This document shows, piece by piece, positions 40,555 through 51,600 of a stretch of 64,000 nt of DNA. The stretch spans positions 22,062,358 through 22,126,357 of the forward strand of contig CM063247.1 in NCBI GenBank assembly GCA_032158295.1, in the 5' to 3' direction. The DNA is from Pycnopodia helianthoides (taxonomy: Eukaryota > Echinodermata > Asteroidea > Forcipulatida > Asteriidae). The notes beneath the pieces are model-generated. The model had not been told where the DNA came from and searched no databases. It was given only the letters and a program-made list of their open reading frames with translations. Position numbers and translations under genes: made by a program. How positions within the stretch are numbered: the stretch's first letter is position 1; each line of letters opens with the position of its first letter.

Positions 40555-40932
40555 GTTTTGGTGGCCTTGCTTTATGACATAAAATAACTTACAAGTAAAA
40601 TACTTTACAATTGGGCGTCTCTACCAGATGGTTAACTTCTGAGTTCAGCTCAGAAGTCAGCTATTACGCTTTCAGTGCAGAGAACTCTGTTCAATCGTTG
40701 AGATGTTGGCAATATCAAACCAGAGTCCTTGCTGCTTCGGCAAATGCATTTAGGCCACGTTAATCCAATTAGAATCTCTGATAGATATACAAAGCATTCC
40801 CAATGCTCAGTTTGACCGATCAGATCAGTGCATCATCAAGCCCATGAGGAAATATTGTCACCGTGACCCAATCAGAACCTCTGACTGATGCATGCAGGGC
40901 GGCTACTGCTCAATGTTGACCAATCAGATTGC

Positions 40933-43900
40933 TCAATAGACAGGTCCATCATCAAGTCCATCGTCATCATCATTCAGATCATCCTCCCCATTATCAAAGT
41001 ATGACATAATATAGTCAGTGCCCTGGATCAAAGACAAAACAAGGCAAAACCAATTTGTTATCTAAGCCATAATCGAAAATACATGTAGAACAATCATCTA
41101 GAAAGCATACAACATTTGCATCTAATACAATAAAAGTCATTCATAGTTACAAGATCCATCAATTGCAAAGAACATTTTAGTATTTTCCTTTAAAGTGTTT
41201 CACCTAAGTTGCAATTTTACTCCATTCATATTTTGCTAAGTTAAACTTAACACTCCTTTTCCTGTTCCTTTTAAAAAGTTAACCCTCCTACTGTCTCACC
41301 ATTTTATATGTTAGTATGTTTAGATGAATAAAATGACATCAAAATAGTAATATTTGATTACAGTTACTTTTAATCTGCTACTTAATTCTCTATGGGTGTA
41401 TGAATGTAAAAAAAAAAAATACTCTAAGAAATTGATGAGGTATTGGTTTGCTCCTTTTGCTTACCTCCTCCTGATCTTCTTCGTCGTAGTATTCCTCTTC
41501 CTCAATCTCTTCCTCGTCTTCCTCATCTTTGTTCTCGTCTCCGGATGCGGCCGCTGTCTCCGTTTCTTTCTTCTCCAGCTCCTGTGATGGTTAAAGGGTG
41601 TGTCCAACATTGGTAAGGTTGAAAATATAAATGTTCACAGATTTGCCATAACTTACATGGTATGAAGATGGTCATGGTGGAAAACTTCCCTTGAAATAGT
41701 TTTACTGTAAATGCTAGTTTTTAGAAAATAAGTAAAACAATTAGTCTTTATCACGGTGATAAAATCCGTCGTTTGAAAACAGTGAAAATATATAATGGGT
41801 TTTTCACCGTTTTCTTATGACTCCGAAGACCAATTTAGCTTAAACTTTCACAGGTTTGTTATTTCATGTATATGTTGGGTCCCATTAAGTGTGGATACTG
41901 GTCTTTGACAATTACCAATGTTGTACGTTTGCTGAATTGTGGAGAATTGGTACGGGTAGGAACTAAAAACCAGCTAGCTTTCAGATTGAAAGTTATAAAT
42001 AATTCTTTTGGTGGTTACCAATCCTGTACATTCTGTGTCACCTTTGCAAAGGTGACAGCTTTGTCACCTTTGGACCAGTCTTAACTTTTTTACATTTCTT
42101 TAATTTTGTGACAGTGCATTATGGGAATCAAGTTGTCAACCTCTTAGGAAAGGCTGTTTTTCAGCAGTTGGAACATAGATCACAATATAAATTTAAACCA
42201 CTGTTGCTCAAAACTTTTCAACAGTGACATATACTCAAAGAGCAGATCAAGCATTTCATCAATAACTGAATAAAAATTACTTTGTACAACATGCAACGTG
42301 TCAATTTGGATCGCATGTTTAGATTTTTTGACAGTGACATATTTTACTCAACAAAAAGATTTGAAAAGTCATCAATAACTCAATTTAGACATGGTAGAAG
42401 TACAACAACTGCATGCAATGTATCTGCATTTGTATAATTGGAGTGTATTATTTGAATTGGCCCAAACAAAACATGCAGGACTTCTATTTGTCTAGAACAA
42501 TGTGAGTAAGTTTCTGAGATAACTAAAGTAACTAAGCACTAGCCCTATATATGACAATGAATTCATAAATTGACATTCAACTGTTAATTGGTCAACAAAG
42601 ACCCACAGCAGCGAGGCTTTGTATTTTTTCACCTGTTTTGATAGCACAGTGAAAAACAAAAACAAGGTAATCAGCCATGCCCAATCTCATGGCTCTGCTT
42701 ACCGTAAACAAAGAATCGGCACTTACGGAAGCAGGGAATTCCGTGCTTACGCGAAGCGTACTTCACAGGTTAGCAGGGAATTTTTTGCTTGTGACCATGC
42801 GTACTTCACGCTTCTAGGCATTCTTCGCCTACACGACTAGTGCAGAAATTCGGCACTTGCCCTGTAAGCGTAGATATGTGATCGTAAGCGTGGAATTCAG
42901 CAGTAAGCAGAGCCATTAAATTGGGCCTTGATTAGCTGAAAAGTAGCACGCCCAAATAAATCATGACAATTACTTACCGCCAGTTGTTTGGTAACCACTT
43001 CAACATCTTCTTTAGAAACCTTTTTGGCAGCTTGTAAATTGGGTTTAACAGCAGACTCTGGAAAAAGTATGCAAATATCAGATTCAAATACTCTCTCTAT
43101 ATTTTTCATTTGTTTATATACCAACAAATCAACAAAAACATCGGAGTAATAGATGTAATGAAATCACATTAAATATTGCAGATTTAACAATAATAGTTAC
43201 TTGGGTTTATCAGCAGATTCTGGATAAAATATGCAAATATCAGATTCAAATACTCTATATAAATGTTCTTGTCATTTGTTTATATACCAACAAATCAACA
43301 AAAAACAAACCGGAATAATAGATGTAATGAAATCACATCAAATATGGCAGATTTAACAATAATAGGTACTTGGGTTTAACAGCAGACTCCGGATAAAATA
43401 TGCAAGTAATAGATTCAAATACTTTCTATGTACATGTATTTGTCATTTGTTTATATACCAACAAATCAACAAAAACAAATTGGAGTAATAGATGTAACGA
43501 AATCACATTAAATATGGCAGATTTCACAATTATAAATACTTGTAAATCTGTAATTGCAATAATGGATTCATTTGAAAAACACGTAAAAAAAACAACATAA
43601 TTAATAATAAAAGACAATGAAGATATATTGAAAGGTATGTCTATTCGCATTAAACACAGAAAATAAAGAAATGAAATATACAAAGCAAAGTTACAAAAAT
43701 GTAGATTCAAGCAAAGAAGTCTTCAAGAGTCCTCTGAAAATTAAAACATTGTCAGTTTGATGAATATGAACTGGTACGTCATTCCCTCCACAATAATGGT
43801 GCAAAGAAGGTGAAGGTGTGGCCAGCAAAGAAGTCAAAGAAGTCCAACAGAAATATAGAAATGCAGAAGCTCAGATAAATTACAGTTAGAAGATAGCTTT

Positions 43901-46860
43901 GAGCTTTGAAAGTGGGGAGATTTAACTTGTATGTGATAAGCATTTTAATCGGGAGCCAGTCCAGTTGTAATGTTAGAAAGAGAAGAAAGTACATGCTTTA
44001 CAAATGCAAGCATTTAATCTTATTAAGATTTGACACACTTCCAAAAATTCACTTTGACCCTTACTTTCCAAGTAGGACCAACTAAATTTTGTTGGTTTGT
44101 CTCATAAAAATAAAGTTATGCATTTTAAATCCGTATGCATTTATTGATACTTCACACATAAGAATTTACAAGATTGGAGTACAAAACTTGAGTAAAAAAA
44201 ATGAGTGATTAGATCGTACTTGCAGTTGTAGACATTCCTGGTTTTCTGACTCTGATTTTCAGCTCTTTAGGTAGGTGCTTCCAGTATGGTGTCCAGCCGA
44301 TGGTGTTGTCCGAGTTACTGCCAAGCCTGTACTTATCTGAATATCTCGCGATATCTGCCAGAAACAAATAATAAAAATAATAATTTAATGATTTATATTG
44401 TGCCCATTCCATAAAATGTACACAAGCGCATAACAAAATAATTAGACAATGATTGAAAAGCTAACAACTGGTAAAAGCAAGGAAATACCACAATCCATAA
44501 AAAAAAAATGATAACACAAGACCCTTACAGGACTTCCCAAACAGTAAAAATGCATTAACATAAAGACAGTAGATGCAACAGTAAAAAAGTATTGACATAA
44601 ATACAGTAGATACAACAGTAACAATGCATTGATATAAAGACAGTAGATACAACAGTAAAAATGCATTGGCATAAAGACAGTAGATACAACAGTAAAAATG
44701 CATTGATATAAAGACAGTAGATACAACAGTAAAAATGCATTGATATAAAGACAGTAGATACAACAGTAAAAATGCATTGGCATAAAGACAGTAGATACAA
44801 CAGTAAAAATGCATTGGCATAAAGACAGTAGATACAACAGTAAAAATGCATTGACATAAAGACAGTAGATACAACAGTAAAAATGCATTGATATAAAGAC
44901 AGTAGATACAACAGTAAAAATGCATTGGCATAAAGACAGTAGATACAACAGTAAAAATGCATTGGCATAAAGACAGTAGATACAACAGTAAAAATGCATT
45001 GACATAAAGACATATACAAAAATGTACTTAGGAGAGGAACAAATAAAGCACAGATTTAAAAACGTCAAGGCTATTAGCGTTCCAAATATGAAGTGGAAGT
45101 TTGTTCCAGAGGTGCGGTGCACTATTTTCAAAGGCTTGATTCCCAAGAGTAGCATAATACAAGTTCTCTTTAATAGATCACTTCTCAGGTGACCGACATC
45201 ACTGTTTTATCGCTCGCCATGCTGGAGTAGACGCGCATGTCCAGGGCTTGAATTTTGGATAAAATTCCATAAGACCGCATGGCTTGTAGCTCAAAGTTTT
45301 CACCAGACCAGAATTTATCTTACAAGACCAAGAATTGAAATGAAAGAGCACTTTTCACAAAGTTTAACATGCAAACTGTTTTCATTTGAACAATCGCTGA
45401 GAGAACATTTATCTTTTAACTTTGATGCCCAACACAGAATTGAAAGATTTCACCAGACTCGCACTCTAATGTAAGTCAACATTTGATTGAACACCATTGC
45501 TTTTTAATTGTTTCTCTCTCTCTCTCTCTGTCTCTCCAAGAAATTAGATACAGACATCATTGTGACTGGTGAACTCAAGTTCCTGTTAGAAACAAAAGTC
45601 CTCCAAGACTTGCGAGAAAACAGGAAACAAACAATGAAGTCTGACCATAAAAGAAAGAATAATTATAAAATAAAACAACAATTGTATGAAGAGTCATTCA
45701 TGCCAGATATGCTCATAGTGACATGGCTAACTTATTGCTACCTTTCTTTTTATCTTGAGGCTTGATATAATATGGGGAGTCCTTCATTGTGGTTCTAAAC
45801 TCCTGCTTCAGCAGCAACATGTAGTTCCATTTGTCTTCATTTGGTAGCGGCACTGGGCGAAATTCCAACGGCTGCAAGAAAGAACGATACAAGACAAGTG
45901 GGTACTACACTTCATGAAATTGAAAGGTTTGGAGGTACCCTCCAGGATAGTCAGTTTGGGGTAACGCCTACTTTGCTTTGTAGAACTCGTCTTGCTTTTC
46001 ATTCAAAATAGCAAGACAAGTTCTGAAGGAACAAAATCTACACAGCAAAATACACGTACGGTTTTACTGCAATTGATGCCTTCACCACGCAATGCCTCAA
46101 AACACACCCTTGTTTTGAAATTCCTTTCCTTCCCCTTGAGGAATTTCAATAATTAACATTAGTATGGGCATGTGTATGTGTACATTGTACTACAAACATT
46201 TATAATTAACAGTGACTATTACTACGACATACGAGTACTGCACACCTACTAGTAATTTTACATCCATAAACATGATAAATAAGGCAGTGTATATTTTGCC
46301 GGCACTGAACAGCATAGAATAGTCTTATTTTGGGGGATGAAAAAAAACCCAAATTGAACAAGCCCCATCACCCATGGAGAATTGAACTTGGAGAGTATCG
46401 GTTGTAGCGTGGCATTGGTTTCCTCTCTTATTCATTATTGTATACAATTTAATCAGTAGACAAAAATGAAATCGTCAACTTTATAACAAAGGTTAAGTTT
46501 ATAAAACCTGCAAATTAAATAATAATTCCATGTTTAATGTCGGCCTGTATAGTGGTGTGCGCGTCAAAGAGGGCGTTTTGTGATTTCCTGGCTTAAAACT
46601 GAACTAAAGTGTTACAATACATGTTCGCTTTTGAAGCACGATAAAATTGGTTTTGATTGAATTGCTGAAATCATTGCACTAATTTACTTATCAGGAAGTT
46701 TGACATAATTGACATAAAATAAATGAAGGCTCATTACTGGAAATAGTGGTGGTGGTTGAGACGTTGGGGGCGGTAGAGCATCTCCACGTCCGAGTCCCAA
46801 AACCTCAGCTGTAAAGGCGACTGCACCCCCTCTTCCCCTTCCTCGACCGCGCCCTGCCAT
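40933..46860 (-). CDS. POLR3G: DNA-directed RNA polymerase III subunit RPC7 (POLR3G/POLR3GL type)
   Basis: Six exons on the minus strand: 46,860-46,738, 45,871-45,742, 44,354-44,220, 43,057-42,978, 41,581-41,465 and 41,022-40,933. All junctions are GT-AG and phases agree, giving 224 aa, against about 220 in vertebrate paralogues. The N-terminus is MAGRGRGRGRGG… then PPPLFP. Exon 2 has MLLLKQEFRTTMKDSPYYI. Exon 3 has DIARYSDKYRLG then GWTPYWKHLPKEL. Exons 5 and 6 give the Glu/Asp-rich tail with YYDEEDQEE and DYIMSYFDNGEDD. RPC7 joins RPC3 and RPC6 in the initiation subcomplex of nuclear RNA polymerase III. One gene stands here for both vertebrate paralogues, so the symbol is by family. The start is the first ATG, with Gly/Arg repeats as in the family. 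It is head to head with CLPX. Its last two exons are duplicated downstream. Confidence 0.9.
42678..42924. mobile_element. MITE with 25-bp inverted ends, in POLR3G intron 4
   Basis: Left end GCCCAATCTCATGGCTCTGC and right end GCAGAGCCATTAAATTGGGC are near-perfect complements; the interior is GC-richer with repeated GCTTACG/CGTAAGC words. About 247 bp. It lies exactly where SD2 copy 2 stops matching copy 1, and copy 1 still holds a GCCCAATTTCA stub there. Confidence 0.7.
43041..43545. repeat. three tandem units (162-169 bp) that include the start of POLR3G exon 4
   Basis: Units begin at 43,041, 43,203 and 43,372 with GGGTTTAACAGCAGACTC or a close variant and continue through TTTGTTTATATACCAACAAA and GATGTAATGAAATCACAT. 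The first unit holds the true acceptor and first 17 coding bases of exon 4. The others carry pseudo-copies of that exon edge. Confidence 0.8.
44548..45017. repeat. 37-bp minisatellite in POLR3G intron 2
   Basis: About 12.5 units of ACAGTAAAAATGCATTGGCA plus TAAAGACAGTAGATACA, alternating GGC/GAC/GAT at one site. Because 37 is not a multiple of three, the long minus-strand frames (YQCIFTVVSTVF…) cycle through all frames and are artefacts. Confidence 0.93.
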
Positions 46861-48665
46861 CACTCAGCAGTAAGAAGTCAACTCGTGTGTTCCAACACAA
46901 CTCAGAATTTGTAAAAAAAAAAGTTAGCGCATCTGTGCTCAGTCACTGTCAGATATAAGAAAATGCCACATTGATACTCCCTTCCAGTCCCACGACAAGC
47001 ATGGAGGCCGCCATCTTCCTTTCAGAGCGAGCGCTTGTAATTGTCACGTGAGACAACAAAATATGACGTAACCAATAAAAACAAAAAACAACCATTGTAC
47101 AGAAACAAATAATTAGCATATTTCGTATTTAAGAACAACTTTCAGAAAAATTCAAATTATTACAAAAAATTATATGTATACTATTTGTGTATAACAAGAT
47201 GTTTTTAAATGCTTATCTGTAAAGTAAAATTTCACATGACTTTTGAAGAGGCCGACATTGTCTCCTGTACACACACATAGCATCAGAATACGTAATGTAC
47301 GTGTACTGTATTTAGTTGTTGTGTAGGCTGGCAAAAAAGAAAAAGACGAAGAATCTGCAGATACTGCATCTAGATTTCCTGAGTGGCACAGGTAAAGTAA
47401 GATTTGTTCGGCGACCTTTTCCGCTCAGGAGAAAAGACTAGTCGTATGAAGCTCAAATAAGTTGAGGGATCGTGTTTAATTTGTTGGAAGTGGCCACGTA
47501 AATCAAATCTAGTTTATCATGTTTATGCTTTTTGACACTACTGACTGTCCTGCATGTCCATGCACCTTGTGCGTGATGTTTGTGTAACACAAAAATAGTG
47601 TGTGTACAAAGTTACGACTTCTCTTGTTGTACAACCTTGGGTGGAGCATGGGGGATGGTTGTAACTTGTAATTTTGTATGTTGGTTAATTTTATTCTGAA
47701 AGTGAAAGCTGACTACTAATTAGTAATACTATACTATGAATTAGAGGTTTTTTTTCCTTCTGAAATGGAGTCATATTGGAGAAAACTGTTTCCCAAAAAA
47801 AGCAACACGCTTAAAATTGTGCATGGTTTTTCACCATTTTCTCCTGACTCGCACAATAAATTAAGCCCAAATTTTCACATGATAGTTATTTTATGGTTAA
47901 TCACACTAAAAAAGAACACTGTCGGCGACTATTTTGTCAGCTCTACACCAATCCTGTATAATGCCTTACAGTGTTTAATTTTGTTAAATATTTTTTAAAT
48001 AATTGTTTGTTGTCTTCTGCTCTGATTAATGATTCTTGGCTTGGTAGTTACAAGTACCTTTTCAAGACTAATACATTATTTTGTTTAACGCAAGATTTTC
48101 CTTTCACCCATGTTGTCTTAAAGTTGATTTGGGCATCTGCACAGGTAGACACAAAAATTGGGTACTTGATTGATAGAAATTCAAAAAGAGGATCCGTTTT
48201 GGATGAGTTTATTCAGACAATTAATTATTCCGTGGAAGTTTAGAATTTTCCACGCACATGCACAATTTTACGCAAGTACAGATACATGCAGCTTAACCCT
48301 CTTGCTGTCTGACCATTCAATACCATTCACTGTGGTTTTGAATGATATATAAACTATGCCAGCCTGCAATATGATACCATGAGGGAATGCATGTACACAG
48401 TACACAGTTAGTTCTGTGCACAGTTGTGCCACCGTACACAACCTTGGCAGTCGAATGGTTTCAAATGGTTGGTCAACTCACTGGAAAATGTTGCCAAGAG
48501 TCACTGAGAGTAGGAGGGTTAATCACTCTTTTGATTTTTACCTATAATGCAGAGGTTGCAAGGCTTGCTCTTTTATGGAGATCAGGTCACTCTTAAGTTC
48601 ACTGTTCACACTGAGGAGAGACTTTTGGCAGCAGCTTATTAGGTAACTGACAAGTGACCACCAGA
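46861..48665. promoter_or_regulatory. divergent promoter region of POLR3G and CLPX
   Basis: The two start codons face away from each other across 1.8 kb. Near 47,008-47,017 lies CCGCCATCTT, the YY1 consensus often found at transcription start sites. An E-box CACGTG lies at 47,045-47,050. Both sit within 200 bp of the POLR3G start codon. A possible 5' UTR exon for CLPX ends GTGGCACAG|GTAAAG near 47,391. The rest (47.4-48.6 kb) holds a degraded MITE core around 47,815-47,960 and no gene. Confidence 0.5.
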
Positions 48666-51600
48666 ATGCCTCCTAGTCTACGCTGCAACCTGACACCTGT
48701 CAGGCGGCTACTGTGTCGGCCGAATGGTCCAATGAAAGCATCACGTGGTGTGCCATGTAAGTACATGTATACCACCTTCTCATTTCTGCTTTGTTTCATG
48801 GTGCTGTTTTAATTTGTACAGCGCTTTGCAGTCATGGATGTAAGGTGCATTATAAGCACTATTTTATTTTATTATGACTCAAGCGAGGTACAAACTAGCC
48901 GAACTGACAACTACACATATGTTATATTTAGATGTGGTACATATGTACGGTTTTTGGATACAGTGTCGACCCAAACAGATTATTTGAGTAAACCTCCAGA
49001 CATGCCAGAGGAATTTTTATATATCGTTACCAAGTAATAAACTCCATTAATAGACTGAAAGGTGTAAAAGTGTCATACAGTGATAAACACTTCATAAACT
49101 TGCAAATAATTGTCCTCTTGTGTATCTTTAACAGGTATCCATGGCTACAGCACCCAACCACTTGCCTCCGTTTTAGTACGCCCTCAAACAGAGTCCCTTT
49201 CAAGTATCAGTCTCATCCTGAGCAGGAGTCTCAGCACGACTTACCCCCTCTGCAACACCTCAGCAGATGGCTCATCCAAGGGTGATGGAGTCAGCGGTGG
49301 AGGTGGTGGCCGGAAATCCAGAGGGAGTGTTGGTGGCAGCAGTAGCAGTAGCAGTGCTGGGAGTAGCAGTGATGGAGGGAATGGCAAATCTGGCCAGTTG
49401 TGTTGTCCTAAGTGTGGTGATCCCTGCACGCATGTTGAAACATTTGTGTGTAAGTATTTGAAGTTGTCTCATGTATGTCGTGTATGTTTTTCAACATTTT
49501 GAGTTCTCTTAAAGGGAAGGTATGCAATTGGTAGTCACTCTTAAAATTAATGGCAATAAAAAACTTACTTGGTTAGAAGTACAGCAGCTTTCGATAAAGC
49601 ATTTTGAGAATCATTTTACTTCGGAGTAATGTGGTTATTGAAAAATACATTAGTTGTTATCAGAAAAAAATTTAATCTGAGAAGCGTTTCTGTCAGAAAC
49701 GTTTCTCAGATTGTGTATTCCAATTACGGATAATTCTGCATCAAAATGCATCAAGGTATGGGACTTGAGTTGAGTGCCACGTGTAACAAATTACAGTAGC
49801 TTTTATCAAATACATTTCGGTACATTTTGTTGCATTTATTGTAGCAGGAATAAGGTTTTAAATGGTTGCTTTATTTTATGAGTAATTGGCAACAATTCTT
49901 AACATCTGTTTGGTGAACAATGTAGTGTATCCTCTGAAAATTTGGCGACACAAATTTAGTAACTTGTATTATATGTATAGAGCAAGACAACTTTTTTACA
50001 TTTGAGACATGGGCATGAATGTACACAAGGGTTTCAGGCACAAATTGTAGAAGTCTTGTCTGAATAGGACATGGTGTGTCAGTTTTAATGTACCATCCTA
50101 AATTCTCCAAAGGACACATGGCCCTGCATGTGAAACTTGATGGATTCAGTACTGCATGACTAACGTAAAGTGTGATTAGTAGTAAGGCCAGCAAAGTTAT
50201 GAGTCTTATTACATTTTTGTCGACTAAAAGTCAATAAGTTTTGATAATGAGTTACTGTAGATTGAGAGAGGACGGTGAACTCTCAGGTTGTACTCTCATT
50301 TCATTCCTGACTTCTTAATTCATTCCTTACAGCATCAACAAGATTTGTCAAGTGTGAGAAATGCCATCACTTCTTCGTCGTACTGTCAGAAACGGACAGC
50401 AAAAAGAGTCTAAAAGAGTCATTACCACCGAAGCCAGAGAGACCCCCACCCCCACCCCCAAAGAAGGTAAAATCTATTAGCCTCGACCAAACCCACATGT
50501 AGACTGGTGTGCTCAAAGGAAGAGAGCAGTGTTGAGTTTTCATTCTTGATATTTTGTTTCGCCAAACAGCACCCTGTGAATGTTTCCTACACGTTATACT
50601 TTGTCAGTGAGCATATTTTTAATTAGCCAATTGTTACTCTTTACCAAGTTTCTACAAAAACCTTGCATTTCATTTCATTTATTAATTCTGGTTGTGAAGC
50701 CAAGGATTCTCAGAAAGGCGAACTTGATCACTGTGAGAACCCCATGAAGAAAACACAAAGAAGGAAGATTTTAGATGTACGAAAACCCCAGATAATTATT
50801 CTGGGGAATACCCTTGCAAGTAGGGACTGAAAACCCAATTCACATATTGCCCCCGGTGGGATTCGAACCGGGGTCCCAGAGGGTAAAAGGCGAGGAAAGA
50901 TACCACTACGCCAACCCGTCCGCCTTTCCAAAACACTGATTGCATTTGAACCAGTTTGGCATTTGAGTGTCTTAAGTGTGTGACGAAGTGGTTGTTTCAA
51001 TATCAACTTGTTGTATCTTTAGATTTATGAATTTCTAGAGAGACATGTGATCGGCCAACAAGAAGCCAAGAAAGTTCTCTCTGTGGCTGTGTACAATCAC
51101 TACAAGCGCATCTATAATAACATTCCGGCAGGGCCCAGCAAGACACAGGGGGAAGGTGCTGAGACCAGAAACCAGGCTTTCACCCCGAGAGGTACACACC
51201 CACCTACCCCGCCCTTAATAACCCTTTAGAGACCATAGCGGCCACAAGCGGCTTGTACCAAAATGCCGATAGCAGCCGGAAATGATTTTCCAATATTTTC
51301 TATGTTAATATTTCTAAAAAACAAAACGCATGTTTCTTGCTATTTTGTTGACATTTTTACTGAATAAATCTAGATTAAAAAAAATGAACATAATTAGTGA
51401 TGTCTTGTGATGATGATTCAGAAAAAGAATGGTTTCTAAAGAGTTAACAGACCCATTACCAAAAGGCGTACTGGCTAGGAACCATTCCCTCAGACCCTTC
51501 AAACTCATTCATCGTTTTGTAAATGAACAAAAACATTTAGATCATGATCTTTCGATGCATTTTGTTTTCGTTCAAAACTAAACTATCAATGTCAGGCAAA

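Larger units (their letters stand above)
36656..42675. repeat. segmental duplication SD2, copy 2, rearranged
   Basis: Order of pieces relative to copy 1: 36,656-38,330 matches 31,145-33,150; 38,330-39,410 is mostly unique, with 38,930-39,065 matching 33,180-33,320; 39,410-39,810 matches 31,610-32,000 again; 39,811-42,675 matches 33,315-36,255. So copy 2 has an insertion and an internal partial re-duplication. The unique part holds an unrecognised frame at 38,618-38,890. Confidence 0.8.

Noticed and set aside
43041..43545. Possible CRISPR-like direct repeats
   Set aside because: Units are 162-169 bp, contiguous, in an intron of a eukaryotic gene; they are a simple tandem duplication.
44442..45155. 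Long minus-strand frames of 150-237 codons repeating YQCIFTVVSTVF
   Set aside because: They translate the 37-bp minisatellite in POLR3G intron 2. Since 37 is not divisible by three, all frames stay open together; there is no gene.
45508..45765. 85-codon plus-strand frame after a (CT)n tract
   Set aside because: It overlaps POLR3G exon 2 in antisense at its end and the rest is intron; no motif.
49241..49472. Pro/Leu- and Thr/Ala-rich minus-strand frames over CLPX exon 2
   Set aside because: Antisense shadows of the Gly/Ser-rich linker of CLPX.
50860..50923. Possible functional tRNA gene
   Set aside because: A and B boxes are good but the acceptor stem does not close and a SINE body follows, so it is a tRNA-derived SINE head.
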